Source of the DNA: Symbiodinium natans
Taxonomy: Eukaryota > Sar > Dinophyceae > Suessiales > Symbiodiniaceae
NCBI GenBank assembly: GCA_905221605.1
Contig: CAJNDS010002202.1
Span: 395,501-455,500, forward strand
DNA: 60,000 nt
Direction: 5' to 3'
In this document: positions 1-12,348 of the stretch, piece after piece
Position numbering within the stretch: position 1 is the stretch's first letter
Layout of the letters: each line of letters begins with the position of its first letter
Notes under the pieces: model-generated
What the model was told of the DNA's origin: nothing
What the model saw: the letters and a program-made list of their open reading frames with translations, nothing else
The model's database searches: none
Program-made: the position numbers and the translations under genes

Positions 1-87
1 TTAGTTGCTGAGTTCAAAGGCCCCCAAAAAGTATACACTTTCATCCCCAACAGTGTAAAGTGTACTCATTTAGCTACTAAGACTTTC
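1..87 (+). mobile_element. MITE family A
   Basis: About 85-95 bp with terminal inverted repeats GCTGAGTT...AAAGTGTACACTTT and AAAGTGTAAAGTGTACTC...AGC. Further copies at 39362-39451 and 45891-45987; a split copy at 5918-6237. Confidence 0.8.
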
Positions 88-543
88 CACGGGCTATACT
101 AAGGGGTCAATTTTCCCACAAGCCCGGTTGTGCACCAATTACTAACTTGTGGAGATTTGGGGGGCCGGCTCAGACTGCGGTTTCTGCGGGTTTAGGGTTT
201 CGGGTTTAGGGCTTAGGGCTGGCCTCACATTTTTGAGCGCCCAAGGCCCAACAGACATGAATGTGCTTCAGCTCTGAAAACTACTTTAAAGCCGTGGGGA
301 CATGCAAGGGCTCCCCACTCAGGGCCTTTGCGGCTGCAAATGCCACTTAAGGGTTTGGGGGGTTTAGGGTCAACCCTCCTAAACCCTGAGCCGTAATCCC
401 CAACCCTCAACCCAGGAGGAGCCAGTGCCATAATAAGGCCACAGACTGACCCGATGCGATCTCAGTGCGCTTGGGCACATTGAAACAGTCCCATGCCACA
501 ATATGGAGGGGATGTCCCAACGGGTACGCTTGCCGTTTCTTTT

Positions 544-545
<2 letters not shown>

Positions 546-601
<56 letters not shown>
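546..601. repeat. 56-nt G homopolymer
   Basis: Unbroken run of G. The neighbouring island 412-545 is open on the minus strand (reads LGHPLHIVAWDCFNVPKRTE) with a GTTGAG donor and may be an exon, but the acceptor side is lost in the homopolymer. Confidence 0.85.
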
Positions 602-1379
602 CGGGGAGGTTTCAGGCATAGGGCACCTCCAGCCGAATGACTGCGGTTTCGGGTTTAAGGTTTAGGGTTTAGGGTGTGGGGTTAAATTAGGGTTTTAGGG
701 TTTGGGGATTAGGGTTTCGGCCTCACAGATTCATCAATCCTGCGAGGTCCTGAGCCTGAGCAAAAAAAGGGGTTTAGGCGAGACCCCCACCCCTCCAAAC
801 CCCAAAATGTGAAATGCACATCTGGGCCCGTCACCACGGCGAAGAAGGGCACCAAACCACTTAGCTGTTCCTGGCCGCTTGTTCTAACAAAAGAGACAAC
901 ACTTTCTAGGCTTAAAATTTGGGTTTGGGGTTCAGGGTTTTGTCCAGAGTTTAAGGTTTATGGTTTGTGAGATGGGTTTACAGATTGTGTTTGTAGAAAT
1001 GGTTCTCAGAAAGGCCTGAAGTGCTGACCCCTGGCCTAATCCCGAAAGCAGTGAAGCACAGGAACCCTAGTATTACTGAGCATTGGCATATACTTCTAGA
1101 AACGTGGACATACCATGGAACACCCACACTATAAACCCTCAACCCTCACACATCATCAACAGAACATGAATTAGCGGGGCCCTGGTCTTTCCTGCCACTG
1201 CGCCCTGAGATGAACCCTCAACCCCCTAAACCCTAAACTCCAAACCCTAAACCCCAAACCCTAAACCCTAAACCCCAAACCCTAAACCCTAAACCCTACA
1301 CCCCAAACCCTAAACCCTGTCGCCACAGGTGCCTCTGACAAGCGAGGATAGCGACCGCGCCCTGATGATTCTGAGAGCT

Positions 1380-1590
1380 GCTACTTGGAGGTTCATGGGT
1401 ACTTACGACCCCGTTTAGGGTTTAGGGTTTAGGGTTTGGGGTTTGGGGTTTGGGGTTTGGGGTTTGGGGTTTGGGGTTTGGGGTTTAGGGTTTAGGGATA
1501 TAAGCCTACTTATGACTTACCTAGGGGACTTAGGGGGCTTATCAGTACAGTTATAATTGGGTTACAAGTAGCCTAAACCTCCAAGTAGGC
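1380..1590 (+). mobile_element. MITE family C interrupted by a telomeric array
   Basis: Same ends as the copy at 18535. A TTTAGGG/TTTGGGG array (1413-1496) sits where the intact copy has CCCCACTTGTAAGTC. Immediately upstream, 1330-1377 reads VPLTSEDSDRALMILR on plus after CGCCACAG and may be an exon. Confidence 0.8.
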
Positions 1591-1995
1591 TCAGGGATCA
1601 GGCTCGGGGCAATGGCTTCCTCTAAGAACCCAGCACCTATGTGTTTGTCACTGTCGTAGGCTCTTAGTATGATAAAACCCTTTGCAGGAGTCTTATGTTA
1701 CCCTGCAAAAAGGTAAGTTTTCCTGAGCCCTAGCTAAACCCTAAGCCCTAAGCCCTAAGCCCTAAGCCATAAACCCTAAACCCTAAACCTTTGGGTGCTT
1801 AAGGTAGGGCTTGTAGGGCGAGAGCTCAGAACTCAAGGCTGCAGAGATTGAGGGGGTTTAAGGTTTAGGGTTTAGGGTTTAGGGTGGTGACAGCATTCCT
1901 GGCCCAGCTCAGAGTGCGGACATTCCCTAGACCCTACAATCCCTAAACCCCGAACCCTTAACCCTAAACTTGTTTCTTGTTTGTTGGTGTTTTTA

Positions 1996-2026
<31 letters not shown>

Positions 2027-3797
2027 GGCAGTAGGGCTACTTTATACGGGAACCTTGAACCCCCGAAATAGGCAAAAAGGGCACCACTGGGCTACCGGGC
2101 TACCAAGAAGGTGTAGGGTTTAGGGTTTTTATGGCTTGGTAGCCCAGAAGATTAGGGTTTAAGACGGGTACCCATGTAAGGATAATGTAGGTAATCTGTG
2201 TTTAGTGTTGGGGTTTAAGGCTTAGGGTATATTCAAGGTACCCTTTTCGGGGTTTAGGTTCTTTACATGCGAACCCATATCCACATAAAGGGGGCTAACA
2301 AAGGGTAGGACGTAGGGTCGTAAGACTTCGAGATTTGGTGTTTACGGTCTGTGGGTTTAGGATTTGGGGTTTAGGTTTGGGGTGTAGGGTGTAGGGCTTG
2401 GGCTTGTTTTTGGGGCCTCAGGGTCTGGCATCTACAATCTACCGGGCGCGTATGACATCTGACATCCGACTCGATAAGAGTGGGGTTCTGCGGTTTACGT
2501 TTAGTGTGTAGGCTAAACCCTGCACTCTAAAAAACGGGAAGTCCTTACAACCAGGGAGCATGAGACTATTTTTGGGGTGGGATATGATGAGCAAGACCTA
2601 TAACACCTGTCAACTGAGTGAGTGCTGCGAACCTTACCCCTTAAACCCGGAGGTAGGCTTTAGGGTTTAGGCTTTAGGGTTTAGGGTTCAGGGTTAAGGG
2701 TTTAGTGTTCAGGGTTTGGGGTTTAGGGTTTCGGGCTTCGGGTTCCGGGTTTATGGTTCGAAGAGAAGTGAACATTTTCTCTCTCTTTCGCTGCCGGCGG
2801 CTACTCTGGCGCCATGGCGCGAAGATGCTCTCATTAATCCTAAACCCTAAACCCTAAACCCTAAACCCTAAACCCTAACCCTAAACCCTAAACCCTAGAC
2901 CCTAAACCCTAAACCCTAAACCCAAGGCCCCTTCAGGGCGCACGGCCGCGCGCAGCACTTCCCACAAGCTCCAGAAGTCCTCGACCCCCCAAGCCCTAAA
3001 CCCTAAACCCTAAGCCCTAAGCCCTAAACCCTAAACCCTAAACCCTTAACCCTTAACCCTAAACCCTGAACCCTGAACTCTGAACCCTGAACCCAAACCC
3101 GAAGCCCTTGAGCCCTAAACCCGAAACCTAAACCCTGAGCCTTAGTTTTGGGTTCGTGGTACTTAGTAACCAAATATAAGTGTAGATATAACCCACTTAG
3201 AACGTCCCCTTAAGTACCCGAAAAAGGTTGTAATAGGATTGCAAGTACAGTTGTAATAGGGTGACAAGTACAGGTTATAATTGGGTTACTAAACCCTAAA
3301 CCCTAAACCCTAAACCCTAAATCCTAAACCCTAAACCCTAAACCCTAAACCCTATGGTTCAGAGCAGCTTGGCTGGAGATCCTTTGTGCCCGAAACCTTG
3401 AAGCCGACAGGCAAAGTGAGACAGGCTGGAAACCTTAAGCTCGAAGGGTTTGACAGCTAAACTCTGGGTTTAGGGTTTAGGGTTTAGGGTTTTGTAGGGC
3501 TTCAAGAGCCAGACCCTAAACTTAGGGTTTCGGGATGAGGAGGCCACGTGGGATGTGTGCCGGCGGTCGGCAAAGCCAAAACTCCTTGCAGCATCAGAGA
3601 GGGATGAAGCTCGGACACCTTGTTTTAGGGCTTTAGCAATTCAGGGCTTTTAGCATTTTTGTTTCTTATCGTTTGGTGGTTTTAGGGCTTTAGGGCTTTG
3701 GGGCGTTGGGCTTCTAGGAGTTTAAGGGTTTTAGGGTGTTTAGGGTCTTAGGGGTTTGCCCGTAGGCTTCAATGGCCCAGTGGCCCAAGAACCTCTG

Positions 3798-3965
3798 CAC
3801 AGCAATCCTACTTTTTCCATTTTGGGGGTTCTTAAGGGAGGGGGGTTCCAGGGGGGTACGTAGCTAGGGAACCTTAGGGAAGCTACTAGGGAGTAGTAGG
3901 CAGTTAGGGGAACCTTGGGCTACATGCCCCCCTTGAATGCCCCTCCCTTAAGAACCCTATCATGC
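3798..3965 (+). mobile_element. element K
   Basis: TTCTTAAGGGAGGGGGGTTC ... GAATGCCCCTCCCTTAAGAA inverted ends with inner TAGCTAGGGAACCTTAGGG. Diverged copies at 39125-39295 and, interrupted by CCCTAAA units, 49990-50135. Confidence 0.65.
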
Positions 3966-4057
3966 ATGGTAATGACCATAGTGCTTATTGAGAGGGCCCC
4001 TCCTTCATCTCCCTTGATGGCCTCCTGCCATGACGCAGGAGCGTATCTTCCCCTAAG

Positions 4058-4162
4058 GTTCCGTGTACCTAAGTAGGGTATACTTGGGCCTTAAAGGTAC
4101 CTATGTATAAGGACTTTGCAGCCAAAGTAGATAATAATGAGGTACATGGACCCTTAGGGTTC
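4058..4162 (+). mobile_element. MITE family B
   Basis: About 105 bp with inverted ends CCTAAGGGTCCATGTACCTAA / TACATGGACCCTTAGGG; this copy reads CCTAAGGTTCCGTGTACC. Copies also at 21776, 36499, 45600 and 49784. Confidence 0.8.
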
Positions 4163-4880
4163 TGGTTGACTTCAAATTCAAATTCGGCCTTCGTTCATGA
4201 CGGTCCCGCTGCCATGGCGCTGCTGGGAGCAAGTTGCTGGTTGCCAGATTTCGGAGCTGCCCAGGAAAAAAACAGGGGTGCGTTGATTTCTTTTTTTGGG
4301 GGTCTAACAAGGTATGCACGGACACTGACCCTAGAAGGAGGAAAACAACAAAAAACGGCTAAATCCAGGGTCCAAAGTCTTGCCGATTGTCAGATTTTCC
4401 CTTATGCTCCAAGCGACCCTACACCCTAGACCCTTTAGCCCAAAAAGGGCGCCCTGAAATAGCGAAGGCAAACCATGAACAAATCCTCAGCTTTTGCAAC
4501 TTATGTCAACTGAACCCGTGAAGCCCCACATGTGTGGGTTCTATACCATACCCCCCTAAACCCTAAACCCTAAACCCTAAACCCTAAACCCTAAACCCTA
4601 AAACCCCCAGGACCATAATTTAACCTGCTCGACTGGCCCTAGGGTTCCGGTTTTAAGAAATCAACAGCACTCTTAAGGAAACACATCGTAGGACAGGTGG
4701 TGTAAGGTGTGGGGTATCAGGCCCTACGAACCCTAAACCCTCAACCCTAACCCTGCTAAACCCTGGGTTGTACCTACTAATTAAGGTCAGTTACTACTAA
4801 CCTGTAGGTACAGAGAGTCCCAGGTAAACCCTAAACCCTAAACCCTAAACCCTAAACCCTAAACCCTAAACCCGAAACCC

Positions 4881-4981
4881 TGCACCTGTCCCTGGCAAGG
4901 CACATCATGGCAAGGTCATCCTAGGCACGTGCGCGGACCAACGCTGGCATGCAACCTACGTTCCCGGATGGGCTATTAGGG
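4881..4981 (+). CDS. candidate exon
   Basis: GKAHHGKVILGTCADQRWHA then TYVPGWAIR between two arrays, acceptor CCCTGGCAAG|G, donor GTTAGGG. Natural and G-first; unrecognised. Confidence 0.36.
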
Positions 4982-5917
4982 TTAGGGTTTAGGGTTTAGG
5001 GTTTAGGGTTTAGGGTTTAGAGTTTAGGGTTTAGGGTTTAGGGTTTAGGGTTTGGGGTTTGGGGTTTGGGGTCTAGGGTGTTGGGGGGTTGTAGAGCCTA
5101 AAAGTTTAACTTTTAGGCTCCTTATTGCAGCTGCCCCAAAGGGCCCAAAAGGTTAAAGTCCCAAGAACCAGGTTAAAGTCCTAAGAGTACTGATGTTCCC
5201 CTGGAACTTGTAAATCCTAAACCTGAAGTCCTAAACCCCAAAGGGTTTGGGGGTTTTGGGTTCAAGTTTTGGGGCTTTGGCTTTAGGGTTTAAACCCTAA
5301 ACCCTAAACCCTGAACCCCAAATCCTAAACCCTAAACCCTAAACCCTAAACCCCAAACCCTAAACCCTAAATCCTAAACCCTAAACCCCAAACCCTAAAC
5401 TGCCAATCTGGCATGCCATGCGGATCCGCAAGAAGGCGAGGCATAGTTGCTTTGCATGCATCTGCCCGCAAAGGGTGGGGAAGCTGCTCGCAAATAGGGT
5501 CCCCCTTTTGAGGGTTTGGGGTTTAGGGTTTAGGTCTTTCTTTCTTTGTTGTTGGGGCAGGACCCTAATTTAGAACAGCCCCAAAAAACCTCAAAAAGGC
5601 TCGAATTCCCAGGTTCAGCTTTGGCTTGGTTCTCGGTCGCTGGTCCGAAAATGGCTTGACCTCCTGCGTTGCCCTAGGCCCTAACCCCTTAACAACTCCA
5701 AAGACCCCAAACCCCATACCCTAAACCCATGGTGCCTTGCCCTAACTCCTAAACCCTGAGCCTCAAACAGTGAAAACCCAAGATCGTTTCTACCTGGTTC
5801 CCAATTAACAGCTGAGGGCTTAAGGTTTAGGAGCTAGGGATTAAGCTGTAGGGCTTAGGGTTCCCCAAGAAGTCGACTAAAGCCTCCTGAATTCGCAGGG
5901 TTTAGGCTGCGCTTACT

Positions 5918-6237
5918 TGCTGAGTTCACAAGCCCCAAAAGTGTACACATTCAGTTCCCCTAGGGCTCCAAGTATGCAAAAAAAAAACACCTACTTTGGG
6001 GTCTAAAGTCTAACCCTAAACCCTAAACCCTAAACCCTAAACCCTAACCCTAAACCCTAAACCCTAAACCCTAAACCCTAAACCCTAAACCCTAAACCCT
6101 AAACCCTAAACCCAAAACCCTAAACCCTAAACCCTAAACCCTAACACCTACATTTGGGCTGTTTGGAGCCTGAGGGGTTCTAGAGGGGATTATAGTATCC
6201 AAAAAGTGTAAAGTGCACTCCTTCAGCCCCTAAGGCC
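5918..6237 (+). mobile_element. MITE A split by MITE P, itself split by a telomeric array
   Basis: Left half of A at 5918-5963, right half at 6180-6237. Between them is a family P element (AGGGCTCCAAGTA ... TTTGGAGCCTGAGGGG) with GTTC/TTC at both outer junctions. P in turn contains a 130-bp CCCTAAA array at 6013-6143. The intact P copy at 26607-26692 has no array. Confidence 0.8.
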
Positions 6238-6446
6238 CCGGTACCTAAATAGGACTTGGGGGCTCAAAGCATATAAGAAAAGGAGAATGGATCCTTAGGG
6301 AGCTACCCTAAACCCTAAACCCTAAACCCTAAACCCTAAACCCTAAACCCTAAACCCTAAACCCTAAACCCTAAACCTTAAACCCTTAGGGAGCTACTAG
6401 GTTGCAGGAAAAGCCCAAAGGCCAATCGTATCTGCCAAATCGTCAC

Positions 6447-6647
6447 CTGGGAATGAGCTCACGTAGGCCAGCATCCAGGTTCGTGAAGGCAAAGCCCCTT
6501 TAATCCCGAAACCCTAAACCCTAAACCCTAAACAAAGCATGAAGGGGTGCTCTTAGGGTTTCACCTCATGGGTAAATACTCTCAGGCAAACCCCGGAGAA
6601 CGTTGCCCTCCACATGCCTGCCTTTGGGATAATGAATGGGATTCAGG
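6447..6647. CDS. two candidate exons on opposite strands
   Basis: Minus 6497-6447: acceptor ATTAAAG|G, FAFTNLDAGLRELIP, donor GTGACG. Plus 6586-6647: acceptor ACTCTCAG|G, QTPENVALHMPAFGIMNGIQ, GC donor. Both short; at most one need be real. Confidence 0.33.
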
Positions 6648-6763
6648 GCCTAAACCCCAAAACCCCAAGCGCTAAACCCAAAACCCTAAACCCTAAACCC
6701 TAAACTCTAAACCCTAAACCCGACCTCCAAGAACTCGAGACTCCGATCCCCACCCTTCAACCT

Positions 6764-7152
6764 AGGGTTTAGGGTTTAGGGGGGTTTAGGGTTTAGGGTT
6801 TAGGGTTTAGGGTTTAGGGTTTAGGGTTTAGGGTTTAGGGTTTAGGGTTTAGGGTTTAGGGTTTAGGGTTTAGTGTTTCGGGTTTAGGGTTTAGGGTTTA
6901 GGGCTTAGGGTTTAGGTTTTAGGGTTCAGGTGGGGGAGGCGGAGCCTCTTTCGAAGCCAGAGGACGCATTTCCAGGATGTGCGGCTTAGGGTTTCGGGTT
7001 TAGGTCCAAGTAATGGCCGCCAGCCCTACTAAGGATGGTTTAGGGTTTAGGGTTTAGGGTTTAGGGTTTAGGGTTTAGGGTTTAGGGTTTAGGGTTTAGG
7101 GTTTAGGGTTTAGGGTTTGATTAGGGTCTAGGGTTTAGGGTTTAGGGTTTAT
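6764..7152 (+). repeat. two TTTAGGG arrays
   Basis: 6764-6928 and 7036-7152, separated by an island (6929-7035) open on minus as PHILEMRPLASKEAPPPPPE without clear splice sites. Confidence 0.92.
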
Positions 7153-7154
7153 AT

Positions 7155-7540
7155 GGGGTTTGTCTGCTACCCAATTCCATGTAATTCCATGACTCATCGT
7201 GATATGGAGGTTGCGATAAGAGAATCCTGCTGTTTGGAGGTAAATTCTTGGGTCCCCTATTCTGGTAAACCCCCATATTGAAGAGGAGATGCCTCCAGAA
7301 CCCAATTTCGCTCGACCCGCATGGCGGTCGATAATGCTGGCTCCACGGCACGAGGGTTGCTCTGATCCGACTAGAAGTCTTGGGCGCTGTCTCGTGCAGC
7401 ACTTCCTCCACAGATCCCTTTCCCTTGTCACTCCGACCTTGCTCGCGAGCATCTTACCTAGACCCAGGAGTACACTAGGAATAAAAAAGGGTGCCCTGTT
7501 TGGTTTGAGGGGATTATAAGGGAACCCCAACCCCCCAAAA
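7155..7540. CDS. open island, decayed gene or element
   Basis: A 300-bp telomere-free island with long open frames on both strands (plus ...PPEPNFARPAWRSIMLAPRH...; minus ...LQTAGFSYRNLHITMSHGIT...), ending in a family G MITE from 7448. I recall similar phrases in dinoflagellate gene models, so it may be a dispersed repeat. Confidence 0.3.
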
Positions 7541-8204
7541 AAAGTCCAGGTCCGAGTATCTTACTTAGAAAAAGACTACGGGATTAGGCTCATATCCTTG
7601 GTAGCCCAACAACCGCGTGACGTAGGGGTTTGTATTCAAAAGACACCCAAGGTGTACACTCCCCACTTTCTCCTCATCCTACTATCTACGCAAACTCTAA
7701 CAGTGCGCGACATGTGCAAGCATGTCCCCGGCGTCGAAGAACCGACTATTGGCTGCCCTATAAGCTCTATTCCTAAACCCTAAACGGAGGTTTATCGCGG
7801 CACCCCCTATTGGCTAAGTAAGCTGAAATGTTGGCAGATGCCGAATCGCCAGGTCCACTATGGCTCCAGGCCCATGTCAATGGCCCGTAGGGCTTAGGGC
7901 TTAGGGCTTGGGGTCTAGAAGGTTTAGGGTTTGGGTTTAAGGCATAGGCGATTCAATTTACCCTCACCACCCCTAAAACCCTAAAGAACCCTACAGAACC
8001 CCCACAGCAATCGAAAAGGGTACTTCAAAAACCGTAAGACCTCAACACCTCGACGACCCTGTGCATCTTCCATTCTGGGGAGCGGGGAGCTTCAACGAGG
8101 GTTGTAGGGTTGTCTAAACCCTAAACCCTAAACCCTAAACCCTAAACCCTAAACCCTAAACCCCTAGGGTCATTTAGAGTTTAAGGATTCAGGGCATCGG
8201 GTAG

Positions 8205-8505
8205 ACAAGAGCTGCAAGCCTTACACACGGAGTTTTCAGCCTTCACAAAAGAACGCGACTGCATCAAGCTTGCGCTTAGGATGTACAGCTGCTACCCTAA
8301 ACCCTAAACTCTAAACCCTACCCCCGAAAAAAACAAAAAAAACTAAACCCTCCTAAGCCAAAACCCGCAAAGCTGCAAAGCTGCGAACGGGGTGTACCCG
8401 AAACCTGACACCCTAAACCAGGATGGGATCTTCTGTTCTACTGCAGCCTCATTTGTGTGAAGAACGGATTCGAATGGCGCTGAACCGACACGGGAACCTT
8501 CGCAG
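8205..8505 (+). CDS. two candidate exon islands
   Basis: 8205-8282 after CATCGGGTAG reads QELQALHTEFSAFTKERDCI then KLALRM (helical); 8447-8505 after TTCTACTGCAG reads PHLCEERIRMALNRHGNLR with a GC donor. Direct joining is not phase-compatible with these limits. Confidence 0.4.
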
Positions 8506-9399
8506 GCTACGGATAGGGTTTAGGGCTTGGGGTTTCGGATTTTGGGTTTAGGGGTTCAGGATTTAGGGCTTAAGGTTTAGGGGCTTAGGGTTTAGGATTG
8601 AGGGGTTTAGGGTTTAGGGTTAGTGTGAAGACGGGATAGGTTTAGGGCTTAGGGCTTTTGGCTTGGATCTTCGCATGGAACACCCCGCCAGAAAAGCCTG
8701 AACCATAAACCGAAGCGTCAAACGAAGAGTGCATGTTAGAGATGCGCCCGAAACCCTAAACCCTCAAACCCTGAACACAAAAACCCTAAAGCCCCAGAGC
8801 CCTAAACCCTAAAAACCCCTAAAGCCCTAAAGCCCCAAAAGCCCTGAAAACCCGAAGCATCCTGAAGTCCTTCAAGCCCAAAGAACCTAAAACCCCAAAA
8901 AACCTAAGCCCTGAAACACAAAAATCCCTAAAGCCCTAAACCCTGAACCCTAAACCCTGAGCCCTAAGCCCTAAACCTAAACCCTGAACCCCAAACCCCC
9001 TCAAAAGTCCCAAAAGCCCCAACAGGTTGGGATAAATAGAAGTTGGATGAGGTGTACTTTGAGGTGTCTCCGGCTTTCCGGGTTGGGGTTTAAGGTTTAG
9101 GGATTATAGAGTTTCATTCGGGTTTGGGGTTTACGGGGCCTATTTTGGGAAACCGCAAAACCTCACAAGGCTTGCCAACATGGGTTTCTGGGGTCCAATG
9201 CTTAGGCCGACATAAACCACACAGCAGCGCAACCGGGTATGAAAGGATTGGCGAAACAGAGGTTAGGGTTTAGGGTTTAGGGTTTAGGGTTTAGGGTTTA
9301 GGGTTTAGGGTTTAGGGTTTAGGGTTTAGGGTTTAGGGTTTAGAACAGAAACACGAGTGTGACAAGCGTATGCTGCCCGACAGCAGCACCTTCCCTACG

Positions 9400-9650
9400 T
9401 GCTCCTCATCAGCTCCTTCTTTCCCATGTAGTGTGAGATCATCGACATAACCGCCTCCCTCTTGTGAGTCATGGCGTCCTCTATGGGGTACCCTGAACCC
9501 TAAACCCTAAACCCTAAACCCTAAACCCTACACCCTAAACCCTACGACCGCGAGGGGCGCTGATAGGTGGAGGAGTCGGCGTTGAACGTGGGATTGGTTG
9601 ACCTTTGTCCGGAAGTTTTCTTCGAGAGTCGACCTCTCCCTCGTCATCCA
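9400..9650 (-). CDS. two candidate exon islands
   Basis: Minus: 9648-9547 reads LDDEGEVDSRRKLPDKGQPI then PRSTPTPPPISAP, ending near a GTAGGG donor; about 9488-9405 reads EDAMTHKREAVMSMISHYMG then KKELMRS with a GTAGGG donor. Both natural; identity unknown. Another frame of the second island contains YVDD (see rejected). Confidence 0.38.
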
Positions 9651-10697
9651 AACCCTAAACCCTAAACCCTAAACCCTAAACCCTAAAACCTAAACCCTAA
9701 ACCCTAAAGCCTAAAGCCTAAACCCTAAACCCTAAACCCTAAACCCAACCACGGAAAGCTTTCCAAATGAGGCTCTGCAACCGAGTCGAGGGCTTAGGGC
9801 TTATGGGGTTTAGGGCCGGTTTGGGGCTTTAAACAGCAAACCCTAGACACTAAACCCTAAACCCTAAACCCTAAAGCTTAGTTTTAGCACCTGCAACCGC
9901 AAACGACCACAAATAAAGCGGGAAAATCGAAAAACCTGGTTTTCCGTGAGGTTCCACAGAAAAAAGGGTCTTGCGCCCGTATTTTGCAAGCAGCAACCTG
10001 GCGGCCGTAAACAAGCGCAAAATAGCCGTAAAAAAACACAAAATAACCGTAAAAAGGCGTAATATGACCGTACTTTTTGTGAGCATTTCCAGGTGCGATC
10101 GTTTTTTGCTGCTGCCCCAAGAAAACCTAGTTATTTTGGCACGACCGGAAAGCGGTCAAGAGGGTAGCAGGCAGGCATCCAAGGTCCCAGTGACAGGTTT
10201 CACAACCAAAGAACCGTCAAAAAGGACCAAATCTTTCAACACGGACGGGAGGGGAAAAATTGGGCTTAGAGTTTAGGCTTTCGGGTTTAGGGTTTCGGGT
10301 TTAGGGTGTAGGATTTGGGGTTTCGGGTTTAGGGTTTCGGGTGGGTACCTTGTTGGGTTGGGGAAGTACCCATATCGTTTAGAGTCGCATTCATGATTGG
10401 GGTGCGAGCCGGGGCGTTCCGGTCCCAGAGAATTTTCAACAAGCATAAGGTTTCGGTCCCGTAGCCCTAAACTCATATACGCAAAGGGGTCCGGTGACAA
10501 TTGTAAAGGATGACACTTGTAAAATTCGAAGCAGAGTTTTGTAGCTCCTGAGGCTTAGGCAGCCAGGTCTCCCTTGGAGATAGCTGTGGCTGAGACAAGG
10601 TAAGGAAAGCCGCTAAGGCTAAAATAACGACTCCCTCAAGCTTCAGACACCCAGACACCCTAAACCCTAAACCCTAAACCCTAAACCCTAAACCCGG

Positions 10698-10821
10698 ATC
10701 TCTGGAAGCTGCCAGCGATCTCAAAGCAGCGGCTTCTTTACTTAAACCCTTCTCCGCCGGGGCTCGAAAACAAATCCGGAAAGCATACGCCTTAAGGGCC
10801 CCCCTGGCGACAAGAACTTAA
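10698..10821 (+). CDS. candidate exon or ORF
   Basis: SLEAASDLKAAASLLKPFSA then GARKQIRKAYALRAPLATRT and TAA; alanine-rich and helical. No clear acceptor; directly follows an array. Confidence 0.33.
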
Positions 10822-11282
10822 AGGGTGGCAGGAATTATTATCGGAGCCCGATGGGAGGCCCGGAAAACCTTTCAGTTTTTTTTTTTTTTTTTTGTGGGGG
10901 GGGGGGGGGGGGTGGTTTGTTCATGTCACCCTTACATTTTACCTTAGCTAGGAATACTCCCCCAAAATTCTAGTAGGAATTCTGTGAAGAAATCCATGTT
11001 CAAAATAAGGGATAAGTCGTAGTCGTACTGTGAAGCAACCAGCTTCTCTGGGATAAACAAAGATCTGGAAGTAGTCCAACTTCAACAGAGACGCTAACTC
11101 GACCCTCGTCAACTCTCAGCCGCAAAGCGCATCTGACCATCCGGGGGTTTAGGGTTTAGGGTTTAGGGTTTAGGGTTTAGGGTCCCTAACCCTAGACCCT
11201 GTGGTGGGGCGCCTCGCCGACCTGCGCCTGGGTTTCCGAGAGCCACGTGAGGCAGCCACTGGCTTCCTTTGCCACGGGGCAT

Positions 11283-11596
11283 GAAAGGGGTTTAGGGTTT
11301 AGGGTTTAGGGTTTAGGGTTTAGGGTTTAGGGTTTAGGGTTGAGGGTTTAGGGTTTAGGGGTTAGGGGTTTAGGGTTTTAGGGGTTTAGGGGTTAGGGGT
11401 TTAGGGGTTTTGGGGTTTAGGGGTTAGGGGTTAGGGGCTTAGGGGCTTAGGGGTTTAGGGGTTTAGGGGTTTAGGGGTTTAGGGGTTTAGGGGTTTAGGG
11501 GTTTAGGGGTTAGGGGTTTAGGGGTTTAGGGGTTTAGGGGTTTAGGGTTTAGGGCTTAGGGTTTAGGGTTTAGGGTTTAGTGTTTAGGGTTTAGGG
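11283..11596 (+). repeat. TTTAGGG to TTTAGGGG array
   Basis: Begins as 7-bp units, changes to 8-bp TTTAGGGG and TTAGGGG units, then returns to 7-bp units. Upstream island 11195-11275 reads LDPVVGRLADLRLGFREPRE on plus. Confidence 0.93.
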
Positions 11597-11860
11597 AAAG
11601 CGGTTTTCGTTTCTTTTGCTGGGGCCTCTTCGGGTATGGTCTTAGAACCCTGTCAAGCCCACATCTTGCCATATCTTGTATCGTGAATGTAAATTATGGA
11701 ACATTCCCTAAATTTTCACAGCAGGATCCTTGACAAACATGTAGGGGATATTACTATTGGAAGATCTGGCAGGTTTATATAGGCAGTATTTTAAGGATTT
11801 GTGTTCGGGGTCTAGGAGGGAGGGGGGGAGAGGGGGACGGGGGGAGGGGGGAGGGGAGGG

Positions 11861-11941
<81 letters not shown>

Positions 11942-11945
11942 ACCC
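11861..11945 (-). repeat. CCCTCAA variant array
   Basis: Twelve CCCTCAA units, preceded by a G/A-rich tract. Confidence 0.92.
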
Positions 11946-12266
11946 TAAACTTTAAACCCTAAACTCTAAACCCAGAACACAAAGCAATATTTAACTCCGC
12001 CGAACCCTAGACTGCCTAAACTCTTAGGGTAGTTCCATGGTCCTTTAGTACGGGCCCTTTAAGTGGTACCCCTTTTAGGCCCTTAAAAGGGTACCCTTTA
12101 CAGGCACCGGACCAAACACAAGACCTGAAAGCCCAAATCCCGGAACCCAGGGCCCTAAACCCTAGAAACCCGAAACCGTCAACCCAAAAAACAAAAACCC
12201 CTAAACCCTAAACCCTAAACCCGAAACCCTAAACCCGAAACTCTAAACCCTAAACTCTAAACCCTA

Positions 12267-12348
12267 AATGCAGCGCGAGACATCGCTGAGATCGGCGATC
12301 CAGAAGAGAGGAGTCGTGGGCGGTTCGAGGTCGAGTTTCTTCAAGGGG
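12267..12348 (+). CDS. candidate exon
   Basis: After AAATGCAG: ARDIAEIGDPEERSRGRFEV then EFLQGA, with a strong G-first codon bias, ending at a GTTTAGGG donor. An ATG just before would give a second open frame; minus is open too. Confidence 0.38.

Noticed and set aside
9350-9490. Reverse transcriptase fragment (GGGYVDDLTLHG... on minus)
   Set aside because: YVDD followed by EEHVGKVL is reminiscent of Ty3-type polymerase, but the codon third positions are unlike the good exons, no other polymerase motif is near, and another frame of the same island (EDAMTHKREAVMS...) fits better.
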